64,000 bases of DNA, from assembly GCF_949769195.1 (NCBI RefSeq), contig NZ_OX458333.1, positions 4,064,001-4,128,000 on the forward strand, in the 5' to 3' direction. The stretch comes from Methylocaldum szegediense. GTDB taxonomy: Bacteria; Pseudomonadota; Gammaproteobacteria; Methylococcales; Methylococcaceae. The position numbers and the translations under genes were made by a program. Below, one piece after another: positions 38,394 through 49,159 of this stretch (the stretch's first letter is position 1; every line of letters starts with the position of its first letter). The notes beneath the pieces are model-generated. The model was given only the letters and a program-made list of their open reading frames with translations. It made no database searches and had not been told where the DNA came from.

Positions 38394-40127
38394 ATGTTGA
38401 TTATCCAACCCAGGCCGGTAAATGAGGCAAATTACAACGGGCGCTGGTATTTTCTGCTGGCCGTCATGCTGATGGCCATGGTGGTTTTGATCGGACGCGC
38501 CGTTCACCTACAGGTGCTGGACCGGCAGTTCCTCAAGCGCCAGGGTGATTTGCGCCATATCGGCATACTGCCGGTCCCGGCGCACCGCGGTCGAATTCTC
38601 GATCGTAACGGAGAGTTGCTGGCTATCAGTACACCGGTCAAATCGATCTGGGTTAACCCGAAAGAGTTCCGCGCGGCGGAGATCCCAGCGGGTAAGCTTA
38701 GGCTGCTGGCCGAGCTTCTAGGTCTAGCCCCGAAAGCGCTTGAAAAACACATTGGACGCAATGAGAACCGCAGCTTCGCTTATCTGAAGCGCCGGATCAA
38801 TCCCGAGTTGGCCGACCAAGTTTTGGCTCTAGGTATCCCGGGCGTTTATGCGGAGCGGGAATATCGTCGCTACTATCCGACGGGGGAAGTGGCCGCCCAC
38901 CTGGTCGGCTTCACCAATATCGATGACAAAGGTCAGGAGGCGATGGAACTCGCCTACGACGACTGGTTGAAAGGTGTGGATGGGGCGAAACGGATTCTTC
39001 GCGACGGCAAGCGGCGTATCATCGAAGACTTAGAATCTATCAGGCCGCCTGTGCCCGGCAGGGATCTCATTCTGAGCATAGATCAGCGTCTGCAATACCT
39101 CGCTTATCGGGAACTCAAGAAGGCCGTACTCCAGCATCAGGCGCGCTCCGGTTCTTTGGCGCTGCTGGATGCCCAGACAGGCGAAGTGTTGGCGATCGTC
39201 AATCAACCCTCTTATAACCCTAACAGCCGCATTCAGGTGAAGGGAAGCGCATCGCGTAATCGGGCGATAACCGATGTGTTCGAGCCGGGGTCGACGATGA
39301 AGCCGTTCGTCGTGGCCCTGGCCTTGGAACTCGGACTCTATCGTCCCGACACCGTGATCGATACCACGCCGGGTACGATGCGCGTGGGGCGCAATGTCGT
39401 CAAGGATATCCATAACTATGGGGTCCTTGATGTGGCGCATGTCCTTCAAAAATCGAGCAACGTGGGTGTTACGAAGATCGCGCTTAACTTGCCGGCGAGG
39501 AAGCTCTGGGCTTTCTACAATAATCTAGGCTTCGGCCAGCCTTTGGAGACGGGGTTTCCCGGCGAAGCAAACGGCCGCCTTCCCGATTATCAAGGCTGGA
39601 GCCCGTTCGAACAGGCAACTCTCTCGTTTGGTTATGGCATGTCGGCCTCGACGTTGCAGTTGGCGCGAGCTTATCTAGCGCTCGCCAATGACGGGGTGAT
39701 GCCCATGGTAAGTCTCGTCAAGCGAGACAAAGCCCCCGAGTCGCATCGCATCATGTCAGACCATACGGCCGTCAGCGTACGCAGGATGCTCGAGCGGGTC
39801 GTTAGCCGCGAAGGTACGGCACTGAAGGCCGCGATTCCGGGCTTCCGAGTCGCCGGCAAGACCGGGACAGTGAAGAAAAGTGCCGTCGGTGGCTATTCAT
39901 CTTCTCAATATCTATCGGTATTTGCTGGGATGGCGCCAGCAAGCAAGCCGCGTTTGGTTATGGCGGTCATGATTGACGAGCCATCGGCCGGAGAGTATTA
40001 CGGCGGTGCCGTGGCCGCACCGGTTTTTTCACGTGTCATGGAGGGAGCTTTGCGGTTACTGAACATCGCTCCGGATCAGGAGGAGACCATGCCTATCCTT
40101 GCCGCGCAGCAGGATGAACCGGCATGA
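38394..40127 (+). CDS. ftsI: Septal peptidoglycan transpeptidase (PBP3)
   Basis: 577-residue class B penicillin-binding protein that cross-links septal peptidoglycan with FtsW. One transmembrane helix is at about residues 19-38 ('YFLLAVMLMAMVVLIGRAV'). The active-site Ser is in 'EPGSTMKPFVVALALELG' (about residue 301), SSN at about 354 ('LQKSSNVGVTK'), and KTG in 'RVAGKTGTVKKSAVGGY' (about residue 488). The stop overlaps murE as ATGA. Confidence 0.96.
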   Translation: MLIIQPRPVNEANYNGRWYFLLAVMLMAMVVLIGRAVHLQVLDRQFLKRQGDLRHIGILPVPAHRGRILDRNGELLAISTPVKSIWVNPKEFRAAEIPAGKLRLLAELLGLAPKALEKHIGRNENRSFAYLKRRINPELADQVLALGIPGVYAEREYRRYYPTGEVAAHLVGFTNIDDKGQEAMELAYDDWLKGVDGAKRILRDGKRRIIEDLESIRPPVPGRDLILSIDQRLQYLAYRELKKAVLQHQARSGSLALLDAQTGEVLAIVNQPSYNPNSRIQVKGSASRNRAITDVFEPGSTMKPFVVALALELGLYRPDTVIDTTPGTMRVGRNVVKDIHNYGVLDVAHVLQKSSNVGVTKIALNLPARKLWAFYNNLGFGQPLETGFPGEANGRLPDYQGWSPFEQATLSFGYGMSASTLQLARAYLALANDGVMPMVSLVKRDKAPESHRIMSDHTAVSVRRMLERVVSREGTALKAAIPGFRVAGKTGTVKKSAVGGYSSSQYLSVFAGMAPASKPRLVMAVMIDEPSAGEYYGGAVAAPVFSRVMEGALRLLNIAPDQEETMPILAAQQDEPA

Positions 40128-41638
40128 CAAACGTCGAAAAACCGGTTCAAGGATACAAGCTTGATTCCTTGGTATCCGGATTTATCGATAATCCCGTTCC
40201 GTTGTCGGTTGACGTCACCGGGCTTTGTCACGACAGTCGGCGCGCTCGTCCCGGTGATCTTTTCGTGGCATTGGCAGGACACCGTTCGCATGGTATGCGC
40301 CACGCCGAGCAGGCGGTTCGGCATGGTTGTTCGGCCATCATTTACGATCCTGCCGGAGACGGACATCTCTTCGCGAGCGGTATTGCCGGCATACCCTGTA
40401 TTCCGGTCGAGGCGCTGAGTCAAAAGCTGGGGTTCATCGCCGACCGTTTTTTTGGCACGCCTTCCGCATTTCTGGATGTCATCGGGATTACCGGCACGAA
40501 CGGCAAGACGTCGTGCAGTCACTTTCTCGTCCATGCACTTTCGGCCAGAGCGACTGCGGCCGTAGTGGGGACCTTGGGTTTTGGAGCTCCGGGTGCGCTC
40601 GAGGTGACGCACCATACCACGCCGGACGCCATCGAGGTTCACCGACTCTTGGCTCGTTTGCGCGGTCAGGGCGTCAAAACCGTGGCGATGGAGGCATCGT
40701 CCCACGGTCTGGTGCAGGGCCGTCTCAACGGTGTGCGTTTTAAAGGCGCGTTGTACACGAATTTCGGCCGCGATCATCTCGATTACCACGGCACCATGGA
40801 AGCTTATTTGGAAGCCAAGCTAAGTCTTCTCACCTGGCCGGGGCTGGAGTTCGCGGTCTTCAACGCCGATGACCCGATCGCGGACGCCATTTTGAGGCGA
40901 GCACCGTCTCAATTAAAATTGATAGGTTTCAGCTTGAGCGAGCGATCCATCGAGTCGGCGCCCGTGGTTTCTGCGGAAGCCGTACGTCAAGATGCACAGG
41001 GAATCTCTTTTCGGGCGCGATATCATCAACAACTCGCTAATGTATCCGCCCCGGTTTATGGCGATTTCAACGTAGAAAACCTTGCCGCCACATTGGCGGT
41101 TTTGGTCGCTTTAGGATACGGGTTGCCCGAAGCGGCGGAATTGCTCAAGAATGTTCAGCCCGTTCCGGGACGGATGGAACGGTTTTCACGGCTGGGACGC
41201 ACGGCCGTCGTGGACTATGCCCATACCCCCGATGCATTGGCTAGCGTATTGCGCAGCTTGCGCCGACATTGCGAAGGCAGACTATGGGTGGTCTTCGGGT
41301 GCGGCGGCGACCGCGACCGTGGTAAACGCCCGCTGATGGGGGCCGTCGCCGAGGAACTGGCCGATGTCGTCATATTGACCGATGACAATCCCCGCTTCGA
41401 GAATGGAGACGCGATCATCAGGGATATTCTGTCTGGCTGCCGTCAGAATAAAGCCGCCACTATTCGAAATCGCCGCGAAGCCATCGTCTGGGCGCTGGAG
41501 CGGGCGGGGGCGGGCGATATCGTTCTTATAGCCGGAAAAGGACACGAAGATACCCAAGAAATTCAGGGACAGAAATATCCTTTCCGTGATCGCGACGTCG
41601 TAATGGAAACTCTTTCGGTACTGGAATTGCCGAGATGA
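40124..41638 (+). CDS. murE: UDP-MurNAc-tripeptide ligase, meso-DAP-adding
   Basis: 504-residue Mur ligase that adds meso-diaminopimelate to UDP-MurNAc-L-Ala-D-Glu. The ATP loop is 'GITGTNGKTSCSHFLVHAL' (about residues 121-139). The amino-acid selectivity motif is 'TDDNPRFENGD' near residue 421; DNPR is the signature of meso-DAP enzymes, as opposed to Lys-adding ones. The central domain motif 'YTNFGRDHLDYHGTMEAYLE' holds the carbamylated-Lys region nearby. ATG overlaps the ftsI stop, and its stop overlaps murF. Confidence 0.97.
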   Translation: MTNVEKPVQGYKLDSLVSGFIDNPVPLSVDVTGLCHDSRRARPGDLFVALAGHRSHGMRHAEQAVRHGCSAIIYDPAGDGHLFASGIAGIPCIPVEALSQKLGFIADRFFGTPSAFLDVIGITGTNGKTSCSHFLVHALSARATAAVVGTLGFGAPGALEVTHHTTPDAIEVHRLLARLRGQGVKTVAMEASSHGLVQGRLNGVRFKGALYTNFGRDHLDYHGTMEAYLEAKLSLLTWPGLEFAVFNADDPIADAILRRAPSQLKLIGFSLSERSIESAPVVSAEAVRQDAQGISFRARYHQQLANVSAPVYGDFNVENLAATLAVLVALGYGLPEAAELLKNVQPVPGRMERFSRLGRTAVVDYAHTPDALASVLRSLRRHCEGRLWVVFGCGGDRDRGKRPLMGAVAEELADVVILTDDNPRFENGDAIIRDILSGCRQNKAATIRNRREAIVWALERAGAGDIVLIAGKGHEDTQEIQGQKYPFRDRDVVMETLSVLELPR

Positions 41639-43008
41639 AGATGCACCTTTCCGAGTTTAGCGCGATCGTCGGCGGTGAGTTGCGGGGCGACGATGTGGCA
41701 TTTGAGTGTCTGAGCATCGATACGCGCACTATGAAGCCGGGCGATGTTTATCTGGCAATCCGAGGCACTCGGTTCGACGGCAACGATTTCGTTGCTCAGG
41801 CGAAAGCTGCGGGCGCGCCTGCGGCGGTGGTGGAACGCTGGGTAGATTGCGATTTGCCCCAGGTGCGGGTTGAAAACGGGCGAATGGCGCTCGGACGATT
41901 TGCGGCGGCTTGGCGCGATCGATGGAGTGGCCGTTTGGTCGGCATCACCGGCAGCAACGGGAAAACCACGGTCAAGGAAATGATTGCGGCGATTCTGGAG
42001 GTCGCGGCACCGGTGCTCAAGACGCAGGGCAATCTCAACAACGATATTGGCGTTCCATTGATGCTGTTGCGGCTAACGGACGAATACCGTTTCGCCGCTA
42101 TCGAAATGGGAGCGAATCATCCGGGCGAGATCGCTTATGTTGCTGGATTGGCGAAACCCGATGTTGCTGTGATCTCGAATGCCGGTGCAGCGCATTTGGA
42201 AGGATTCGGTTCGCTCGAGGGGGTCGCGTCCGCGAAAGGTGAATTGATTTCATCGCTGAGACCGGGCGGTACGGCGGTGCTCAATGCCGAGGATCGTTTC
42301 TTTGATTTTTGGCGTGATATGGCTGGCAGTCGAGCGGTGATCAGTTTCGGATTCGGCCCCGGTGCCGTTGTGCGTGCCGACAAAGATTCCATACGGATGG
42401 GATTGAGTGACGGCAAATTCCGCACGTCTTTCGATCTTCTCTATCAGGGCGGGCGGTATCCAATAGCTTTGGCCTTGGCTGGAGATCACAATGTCGTCAA
42501 TGCCTTGGCGGCGGCGGGTGTGGCTTGCGCCCTGGGGCTCGACATTGAGCAGATCCGGGTGGGGCTTTCCCGTGTAACTCCCGTGTCGGGACGTTTGGAG
42601 CCGCTGACCGGCGTTCGGGGATCCTTGGTGATCAATGATGCCTATAACGCCAATCCCAATTCCTTTCGGGCCGCGCTGAGCGTTTTAACGCAACTTCCGG
42701 GCGAGCGCTGGGTTGCCTTAGGTGCGTTTGGCGAGTTGGGCGATGCGAGCGCGGAATTGCATGCCGAGATCGGTCGTCAGGCGAAGGCGATGGGCGTCGC
42801 GCGACTGTTCGCCGTGGGGCCGAACGCGGATCGAGCAGCGGAGTCCTTCGGCGAGGGCGCCATGTACTGTCGCGGGCAGGATGAATTGATTGAACGAATA
42901 CAACAGCAGATTAACGAGAACGTTGTGTTATTGATTAAAGGTTCACGCAGTCAGCGTATGGAACGGGTGGTGGAAACCTTGCGCGAGCGGAGCGGTTTAT
43001 GCTGCTGA
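41635..43008 (+). CDS. murF: UDP-MurNAc-tripeptide D-Ala-D-Ala ligase
   Basis: 457-residue Mur ligase that completes the pentapeptide by adding D-Ala-D-Ala. The ATP loop is '[19 protein letters not shown]' (from about residue 102), then '[15 protein letters not shown]' and '[19 protein letters not shown]', typical of MurF. The C-terminal domain begins after '[13 protein letters not shown]' and includes '[16 protein letters not shown]'. Its start overlaps murE (ATGA) and its 3' end overlaps mraY by 10 bases. The substrate dipeptide is made by ddlB further along the same cluster. Confidence 0.97.
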   Translation: MKMHLSEFSAIVGGELRGDDVAFECLSIDTRTMKPGDVYLAIRGTRFDGNDFVAQAKAAGAPAAVVERWVDCDLPQVRVENGRMALGRFAAAWRDRWSGRLVGITGSNGKTTVKEMIAAILEVAAPVLKTQGNLNNDIGVPLMLLRLTDEYRFAAIEMGANHPGEIAYVAGLAKPDVAVISNAGAAHLEGFGSLEGVASAKGELISSLRPGGTAVLNAEDRFFDFWRDMAGSRAVISFGFGPGAVVRADKDSIRMGLSDGKFRTSFDLLYQGGRYPIALALAGDHNVVNALAAAGVACALGLDIEQIRVGLSRVTPVSGRLEPLTGVRGSLVINDAYNANPNSFRAALSVLTQLPGERWVALGAFGELGDASAELHAEIGRQAKAMGVARLFAVGPNADRAAESFGEGAMYCRGQDELIERIQQQINENVVLLIKGSRSQRMERVVETLRERSGLCC

Positions 43009-44081
43009 TAGTCGCGGAGGCGCTCCAGAAGTACTTCGACGTTTTTCGCGTCTTTCAGTACCTGACTTTTCGCGCCATTCTGGGCGTGCTGACCGCCCTG
43101 ATCATTTCGTTCATCGTCGGTCCGGTGATGATCCGCCACCTCAGCAAATACAAAGTCGGACAGAACATCCGGAGTGACGGGCCGCAAAGCCATTTTTCCA
43201 AGGCCGGAACCCCAACCATGGGCGGGGCTCTCATTCTGGTCTCGATCGCGATCAGCACCGTGCTCTGGGCTGATCTCGGTAACCGCTACGTGTGGGTTGT
43301 CTTGCTGGTTACGCTGGCGTTCGGGCTGATCGGCTTCGTCGACGATTACAAGAAGCTTGTGCTGGGCAATAGCGATGGCCTCGCCGCGCGACACAAATAT
43401 TTCTGGCAGTCCGTCGTAGGCACGTTGGCGGCGTTATTTCTCTATGGTACTGCCACGGTTGCCGCTGAAACTCAGTTCATCGTTCCCTTTTTCAAGCAGG
43501 TTGTGCTGAATCTGGGGGTCGCTTATCCGATTCTGGCCTATTTCGTGATTGTGGGTTCGAGCAACGCGGTGAACCTCACCGACGGTCTCGATGGCCTCGC
43601 CATCATGCCGACGGTTATGGTGGGCGGTGCGCTAGGCATTTTCGCGTATGCCTCCGGCAACGTGAACTTTGCGGAATATCTGGGCATTCCATTCATACCC
43701 AAGGCCGGCGAGTTGGTGGTCTTTTGCGGCGCATTGGTGGGTGCGGGGCTCGGGTTTCTCTGGTTCAACGCATATCCCGCCCAAGTTTTCATGGGGGATG
43801 TCGGCGCGCTGGCCCTTGGCGCCGCCCTCGGAACGCTCGCCGTACTTGTTCGGCAAGAAATCGTATTAATGATCATGGGCGGCGTGTTCGTCATGGAGAC
43901 GGTTTCGGTGATGCTTCAGGTCATTTCCTTCAAGCTCACCGGACGTCGGATTTTTCGCATGGCACCTATTCATCATCATTTCGAGCTAAAGGGATGGCCG
44001 GAACCCCGTGTGATCGTCCGTTTTTGGATTATCACCGTGATTCTGGTCTTGATTGGACTCGCGACCTTGAAGTTGAGGTGA
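42999..44081 (+). CDS. mraY: Phospho-MurNAc-pentapeptide transferase
   Basis: 360-residue integral membrane enzyme with ten transmembrane helices that forms lipid I from UDP-MurNAc-pentapeptide and undecaprenyl phosphate. Conserved cytoplasmic motifs: '[11 protein letters not shown]', '[17 protein letters not shown]' with the catalytic Asp pair, '[17 protein letters not shown]' and '[18 protein letters not shown]'. Standard length. It shares its first 10 bases with the murF end. Confidence 0.97.
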   Translation: MLLIVAEALQKYFDVFRVFQYLTFRAILGVLTALIISFIVGPVMIRHLSKYKVGQNIRSDGPQSHFSKAGTPTMGGALILVSIAISTVLWADLGNRYVWVVLLVTLAFGLIGFVDDYKKLVLGNSDGLAARHKYFWQSVVGTLAALFLYGTATVAAETQFIVPFFKQVVLNLGVAYPILAYFVIVGSSNAVNLTDGLDGLAIMPTVMVGGALGIFAYASGNVNFAEYLGIPFIPKAGELVVFCGALVGAGLGFLWFNAYPAQVFMGDVGALALGAALGTLAVLVRQEIVLMIMGGVFVMETVSVMLQVISFKLTGRRIFRMAPIHHHFELKGWPEPRVIVRFWIITVILVLIGLATLKLR

Positions 44082-44084
44082 AAA

Positions 44085-45470
44085 ATGGCGGCAAACGCAG
44101 AAGCTCATCTTGATGCCGAAAATCCATTGGACAAACTCGGATTGGACCGGCGCACCTCGCGTGTGCTGATCTTCGGACTGGGCAAGACGGGGCTTTCGGT
44201 AGCGCGTTTCCTGAAAAGCCAAGGTATTGAGTTTGCAGTGACCGACACACGCGACTGGCCACCTGGTTTGGCCGAGTTCCGGGAGACCTGTCCCGACGCC
44301 GGAGTGTTTTTAGGAGGGCTTCACAATGCGGCGTTTTCGGCCGCTACCCATTTGATCGTCAGTCCTGGCGTGCCGTTGGACCAACCGAAGATTAAGGAGG
44401 CGCGACGGCGCAAGATACCGGTATTTGGCGATCTCGATCTTTTCGCCTGTATGGCCAAGGCACCTGTCTTGGCGATCACCGGGGCGAACGGCAAGAGTAC
44501 CGTAACGACTCTGGTCGGTTTGATGGCCGAGGCCGATGGCAGGAACGTGAGGGTAGGGGGGAATCTCGGTACGCCAATGCTCGATCTTCTAGACGATCAG
44601 GCGGACCTTTATGTTTTAGAGCTGTCGAGTTTTCAGCTGGAGCGTTCTTCGCTTCTTCAGCCCGCCGCGGCGACCGTTCTCAACATCAGTCCCGACCATA
44701 TGGATCGCTATCCGGATATTCAGGCTTACGCCGACGCTAAGCGGCGCATCTTCCGAGGGTATGGCGTGATGGTGCTGAATCGCGATGATCCTATGGTCGC
44801 GGCGATGGCAGAACCGGACAGACGTTGCGTATGGTTCGGATTGAAAGAGACTGAAGTCGACTATGGTGTTTCGGTCATCGATGGGACGGAATGGCTCACC
44901 TGTTGTGGCGAGCCTCTGATGAGGACCGACCAGATCGGGATTCAAGGTAGCCATAATGTGGCAAACGCTCTTGCGGCCGTTGCATTAGGAGAAGCGATCG
45001 GTTTGTCGCGCGCGGCAATGGTCAGTGCGCTCGAGCGCTTCGATGGGTTAGCGCATCGCATGCAGAAGGTGGCGGAAATCGATGGCGTCACATGGATCAA
45101 CGATTCCAAAGCAACCAATGTGGGTGCCTGCATGGCGGCCTTATCCGGTTTGCACAACAAAGCGGTGCTGATCGCAGGGGGAGACGGGAAGGATGCTGAG
45201 TTTTCCGTACTCAGGCCTGTGGTTGCGGAAAAGGTTAGGGCGGCGGTGTTGATGGGCAAAGACGCCCCTCGGTTGGAACAGGCGTTAAGGGACGTGGTTC
45301 CTACGGTATGCGTCCAAAACATGCGCCAGGCGGTTCAAGCGGCGAAATCTCTGGCGCAGCGCGGGGATTCCGTACTGCTTGCGCCGGCGTGTGCCAGTCT
45401 CGATCAGTATAAGGACTATCAAGAGCGAGGCCGCGTGTTCACTGAAGAAGTCATGGGCCTCTTGCCATGA
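44085..45470 (+). CDS. murD: UDP-MurNAc-L-alanine:D-glutamate ligase
   Basis: 461-residue Mur ligase that adds D-glutamate. The N-terminal Rossmann part starts at 'RVLIFGLGKTGLSVARFLKS', and the ATP loop is 'AITGANGKSTVTTLVGLMAE' (from about residue 127). 'ELSSFQLERSSLLQP' and 'NISPDHMDRYPDIQAYADAK' belong to the central domain, and 'ALERFDGLAHRMQKVAEIDG' with 'WINDSKATNVGA' to the C-terminal part. The N-terminus is about 20 residues longer than in E. coli MurD. Its stop overlaps ftsW by ATGA. Confidence 0.96.
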   Translation: MAANAEAHLDAENPLDKLGLDRRTSRVLIFGLGKTGLSVARFLKSQGIEFAVTDTRDWPPGLAEFRETCPDAGVFLGGLHNAAFSAATHLIVSPGVPLDQPKIKEARRRKIPVFGDLDLFACMAKAPVLAITGANGKSTVTTLVGLMAEADGRNVRVGGNLGTPMLDLLDDQADLYVLELSSFQLERSSLLQPAAATVLNISPDHMDRYPDIQAYADAKRRIFRGYGVMVLNRDDPMVAAMAEPDRRCVWFGLKETEVDYGVSVIDGTEWLTCCGEPLMRTDQIGIQGSHNVANALAAVALGEAIGLSRAAMVSALERFDGLAHRMQKVAEIDGVTWINDSKATNVGACMAALSGLHNKAVLIAGGDGKDAEFSVLRPVVAEKVRAAVLMGKDAPRLEQALRDVVPTVCVQNMRQAVQAAKSLAQRGDSVLLAPACASLDQYKDYQERGRVFTEEVMGLLP

Positions 45471-46666
45471 GAGCGAAAGTAGCGCTCAGAGGACAAGGTT
45501 TAGTTTTGCGGCGAGGCCACCGGCGTTTTTACGTGGACACGCTCTTGCTGATCACGTCATTGGGACTTTTGCTCCTCGGTTTTGTCATGGTCGCCTCGGC
45601 CTCGCTGCACCTGGGCGAAAAGATCGCTGAGGACAGCTTCTATTTTTCGAGGCACCAGCTCATCCACATCGCTCTCGGCCTATGCGCTGGTTGTGCCGTT
45701 GCCGCGATCAAATTAGAGGTGTGGCAGAAATTGTCGTTACCCCTATTCCTGTTTGGGCTTGCTCTGTTGGCTGTGGTTTTGATACCCGGAATAGGCAAGA
45801 CCGTCAACGGGAGTTCGCGATGGATCGATTTGCTCGGCCTCCGGGTTCAGGTTTCCGAAATCTTCAAGCTCATCGCCGTGATTTACATGGCGAGCTACAT
45901 TCACCGTCATCTCCATACAGTGCGCGATTCGGTTCAGGGAATGATCCGCCCCTTGGCTTTGCTGTCCGTAGGCGGGGTGCTCCTGCTGATGGAACCCGAT
46001 TTTGGTGCGACAGCGGTCATCATGGCGACGGCGCTGGGCATGTTATTTCTGGGCGGCGCGAGACTTTGGCAGTTTGGCGTACTGATCGGCCTGATGATTG
46101 TTGCGGGGATCGGATTGATTTGCAGTGCAGAATACCGTCTGCAGCGCGTACTCAGTTTCACTAATCCCTGGGAACACCCGCTCGACACCGGTTTTCAGCT
46201 AACCCAGGCACTGATCGCTTTCGGCCGCGGGGAATGGACGGGGGTTGGCCTGGGTTCGAGCGTGCAGAAGCTGTTTTATCTTCCCGAAGCGCATACCGAT
46301 TTTCTCTTTTCCATCATAGGTGAGGAATTGGGTTTGGTCGGGACGACGACCGTCATCGTACTGTTCATGATGGTTGTTTGGCGTGCGCTCGTGATCGGCC
46401 AACTGGCTGAGCGGGCCGAGCATCGGTTCGGCGCATTCGTTGCTTACGGAATAGGCATTTGGTTCGGCTTGCAGTCTTTTATCAATATGGGAGTGAATAT
46501 GGGCATGTTGCCCACGAAAGGACTGACCTTGCCGCTGATGAGTTACGGCGGTGGAAGCATGTTGGTGATGTGTGCGGCATTGGGGCTTTTATTTCGGGTT
46601 CGGAGCGAAGCCCTCGAAGCTTATGCTGCGGCACCCAGGGTTAGAGCCAGATGGGCGCACGTGTGA
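45467..46666 (+). CDS. ftsW: Septal peptidoglycan polymerase FtsW
   Basis: 399-residue SEDS-family glycosyltransferase with about ten transmembrane helices that polymerises lipid II at the septum, in complex with FtsI. Conserved features: 'VMVASASLHLGEKIAEDSFY', the catalytic-region motif 'LMEPDFGATAVIMATALGML', 'AHTDFLFSIIGEELGLVG', and 'TLPLMSYGGGSMLVMCAALG' near the end. The 3' end overlaps murG by 16 bases. Confidence 0.96.
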   Translation: MRAKVALRGQGLVLRRGHRRFYVDTLLLITSLGLLLLGFVMVASASLHLGEKIAEDSFYFSRHQLIHIALGLCAGCAVAAIKLEVWQKLSLPLFLFGLALLAVVLIPGIGKTVNGSSRWIDLLGLRVQVSEIFKLIAVIYMASYIHRHLHTVRDSVQGMIRPLALLSVGGVLLLMEPDFGATAVIMATALGMLFLGGARLWQFGVLIGLMIVAGIGLICSAEYRLQRVLSFTNPWEHPLDTGFQLTQALIAFGRGEWTGVGLGSSVQKLFYLPEAHTDFLFSIIGEELGLVGTTTVIVLFMMVVWRALVIGQLAERAEHRFGAFVAYGIGIWFGLQSFINMGVNMGMLPTKGLTLPLMSYGGGSMLVMCAALGLLFRVRSEALEAYAAAPRVRARWAHV

Positions 46667-47727
46667 TGATCATGGCCGGCGGTACCGGCGGTCACGTGTA
46701 TCCCGCCCTTGCGGTTGCCCGGGAATTGTTGTCCCGCGGACACGAGGTGGTCTGGATGGGGACACGGCAAGGGTTGGAAGCGCGGGTCGTGCCGGCCGCT
46801 GGCATACCCGTGGAATGGTTGTCGGTATCGGGTTTGCGCGGCAAAGGGTGGATGGCAACGTTGAGATTTCCATTCATGTTGACAAAAGCTTGTCTGCAGG
46901 CTTTGCGCATTTTGCGCCGCGCCAAGCCCGACGTGGTCCTCGGAATGGGAGGGTTCGTATCGGGCCCGGGCGGACTCATCGCGCGTTTACTGGGTATTCC
47001 TTTAGTATTGCACGAGCAAAACCGTATCCCAGGAACTACCAATCGCTGGCTCGCTCGGAGGGCACAAGCGGTTCTGGAAGCGTTTCCGGAAAGCTTCGGA
47101 CCTAAGATAGCCGCACACTGCACAGGAAATCCGGTACGGGAGGAAATCGTCACGCTAAGACGGGAAGTCGGTGCAAGATGGGACGAGCCGCTAAAGATTT
47201 TGGTCCTCGGCGGCAGTCAAGGCGCTAGGGCATTGAACGAGATCGTACCGGAGGCTCTTGCGCGGGTTGACATGCCCATTCGCGTTTTTCATCAGACCGG
47301 GGAGGCTATGCGCGCCAAAACGGCAGTTCGCTATGCACAGTTAAGAATTTCGGCGCGCGTAGAGGCCTTTGTCGAGGACATGGCCGAGGCTTATGCCTGG
47401 GCGGATCTGGTGGTCTGCCGCGCAGGGGCGATGACCATCAGCGAACTAACCGCCGCGGGTTTGCCGTCGATCCTGGTGCCGTATCCGTACGCCATAGACG
47501 ATCATCAAACTCATAACGCCCGATACTTGGTCGATAACGGTGCGGCCATCATGATCCCGCAATCCGAACTGTCCGCCGAGCGTCTTGCCAACGAAATCAC
47601 TGCGCTGATGCGGGATCCGGTCCGGCTGAAAACGATGGCCGAGCATGCCGCGGCTCTGGCGAAACCGGAGGCGGCCCAAGCGGTTGCCGAGATTTGCTTG
47701 AATGAGGCGAACCGTGAAGCTGCCTGA
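46651..47727 (+). CDS. murG: Lipid II synthase (UDP-GlcNAc transferase)
   Basis: 358-residue GT-B glycosyltransferase on the inner face of the membrane that adds GlcNAc to lipid I. The first Gly-rich loop is '[20 protein letters not shown]', and the second '[20 protein letters not shown]'. The UDP-GlcNAc site includes '[20 protein letters not shown]' and '[16 protein letters not shown]'. The start at 46651 lies within the ftsW tail; a later ATG at 46666 ('[10 protein letters not shown]') is possible. The end overlaps murC. Confidence 0.96.
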   Translation: MGARVMIMAGGTGGHVYPALAVARELLSRGHEVVWMGTRQGLEARVVPAAGIPVEWLSVSGLRGKGWMATLRFPFMLTKACLQALRILRRAKPDVVLGMGGFVSGPGGLIARLLGIPLVLHEQNRIPGTTNRWLARRAQAVLEAFPESFGPKIAAHCTGNPVREEIVTLRREVGARWDEPLKILVLGGSQGARALNEIVPEALARVDMPIRVFHQTGEAMRAKTAVRYAQLRISARVEAFVEDMAEAYAWADLVVCRAGAMTISELTAAGLPSILVPYPYAIDDHQTHNARYLVDNGAAIMIPQSELSAERLANEITALMRDPVRLKTMAEHAAALAKPEAAQAVAEICLNEANREAA

Positions 47728-49159
47728 ACAAATCGCTGGACAGTACGGTATGAACCGCATCCGCCGCATTCACCTCGTCGGGATCGGCGGAACCGGCATG
47801 TGTGGCATTGCCGAAGTTCTTTTGAATCTGGGATATCAGGTTTCGGGGTCGGATCTCAACGAAAACGCCAATACACGCCGTCTGGCCGAACTCGGCGCAA
47901 AAATATTTCTCGGTCACTCGCCTGAGCACGTCGCGGAATCCGAAGTCGTGGTCGTTTCCAGTGCCGTCAGTCGATCCAATGTCGAAGTCGTTTCCGCGCG
48001 TTCCCAGAAGATTCCGGTCATTTCGCGGGCGGAGATGCTCGCCGAATTGATGCGCTTCCGGTACGGCATCGCCGTCGCCGGCACTCACGGCAAAACCACG
48101 ACCACCAGTCTGGCGGCGAGTGTACTTGCGGAAGCCGGGCTCGACCCGACTTTTGTTATCGGTGGGCGTCTCAACAGCGTTGGCACCAACGCCCAGCTCG
48201 GGAAAGGCTCGTATCTGGTCGCTGAAGCAGACGAAAGTGATGCCTCGTTTCTCTACCTGCAGCCAATGATCGCCGTGGTCACGAATATCGATCGGGACCA
48301 CATGGAAACCTATAGCGGCGACTTTGGCAAAGTGAAGAAAGCTTTTGTCGAATTCCTGCATCATGTGCCTTTTTACGGTCTGGCCGTGCTGTGCCTGGAC
48401 GATCCGGGCGTTAGGGACATTCTTCCCGAAATCAGCAAGCCGATGAGAACCTACGGTTTTAGCGAAGAAGCCGACGTACGCGCCGTGAATATCCGTCAAG
48501 ACGGCTTGCGTTCGCACTTTACCGTGCTGAGGCCCGGTCATGACGAGCCGCTGGACGTGAGTCTGAATCTTCCGGGACGCCACAACATACTGAACGCCCT
48601 ATCCGTGATCGCGGTGGGGGCAGAGTTGGGAATCTCCGACGAAATCATCCAGCGCGCTTTGCGGGGATTCCGGGGGATCGGACGGCGTTTTCAGATCAAC
48701 GCCGAGGTGCCTTTCGGCGGTTCCGTGGTCACCTTCGTCGACGATTACGGGCATCATCCGCGGGAGATAGCGGCGACACTCGATTCTGCCCGGCAGGCCT
48801 GGCCCAACCGTCGACTGGTATTGGTTTTTCAACCCCATCGTTACACGAGGACTCGTGATTTGTTCGAGGATTTCGTGGAGGTTCTCTCCCGGGCCGACGT
48901 GCTGGTGTTGCTCGACGTTTATGCCGCTGGCGAAGCACCGTTGATCGGTGCGGATGGGCGTGCGCTATCTAGAGCGATCCGGGTGCGGGGCCAGATCGAT
49001 CCGGTGTTTGTCGGAAACATGAACGATTTGACGGAAGTTCTGCCGGGCATCATTGAACCAGGCGACGTGGTTTTGACTTTGGGGGCCGGGAGCGTCGGGC
49101 AAATTGCGGTCGAACTGCCTCTTTGCTTGACCGGAACGCCGGTCGGGGCAATCCAGTGA
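47702..49159 (+). CDS. murC: UDP-MurNAc-L-alanine ligase
   Basis: 485-residue Mur ligase that adds the first L-alanine. The N-terminal Rossmann loop is '[20 protein letters not shown]', the ATP loop '[20 protein letters not shown]', and '[20 protein letters not shown]' and '[20 protein letters not shown]' follow. The C-terminal domain has '[20 protein letters not shown]' and '[17 protein letters not shown]'. ATG at 47702 lies in the murG tail, and GTG at 47714 is an alternative. The TGA overlaps the murB GTG start. Confidence 0.97.
   Translation: MRRTVKLPEQIAGQYGMNRIRRIHLVGIGGTGMCGIAEVLLNLGYQVSGSDLNENANTRRLAELGAKIFLGHSPEHVAESEVVVVSSAVSRSNVEVVSARSQKIPVISRAEMLAELMRFRYGIAVAGTHGKTTTTSLAASVLAEAGLDPTFVIGGRLNSVGTNAQLGKGSYLVAEADESDASFLYLQPMIAVVTNIDRDHMETYSGDFGKVKKAFVEFLHHVPFYGLAVLCLDDPGVRDILPEISKPMRTYGFSEEADVRAVNIRQDGLRSHFTVLRPGHDEPLDVSLNLPGRHNILNALSVIAVGAELGISDEIIQRALRGFRGIGRRFQINAEVPFGGSVVTFVDDYGHHPREIAATLDSARQAWPNRRLVLVFQPHRYTRTRDLFEDFVEVLSRADVLVLLDVYAAGEAPLIGADGRALSRAIRVRGQIDPVFVGNMNDLTEVLPGIIEPGDVVLTLGAGSVGQIAVELPLCLTGTPVGAIQ

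Noticed and set aside
47597-48583. 328-residue minus-strand frame opposite murC
   Set aside because: Antisense to a conserved gene, no family motif, no ribosome-binding site.
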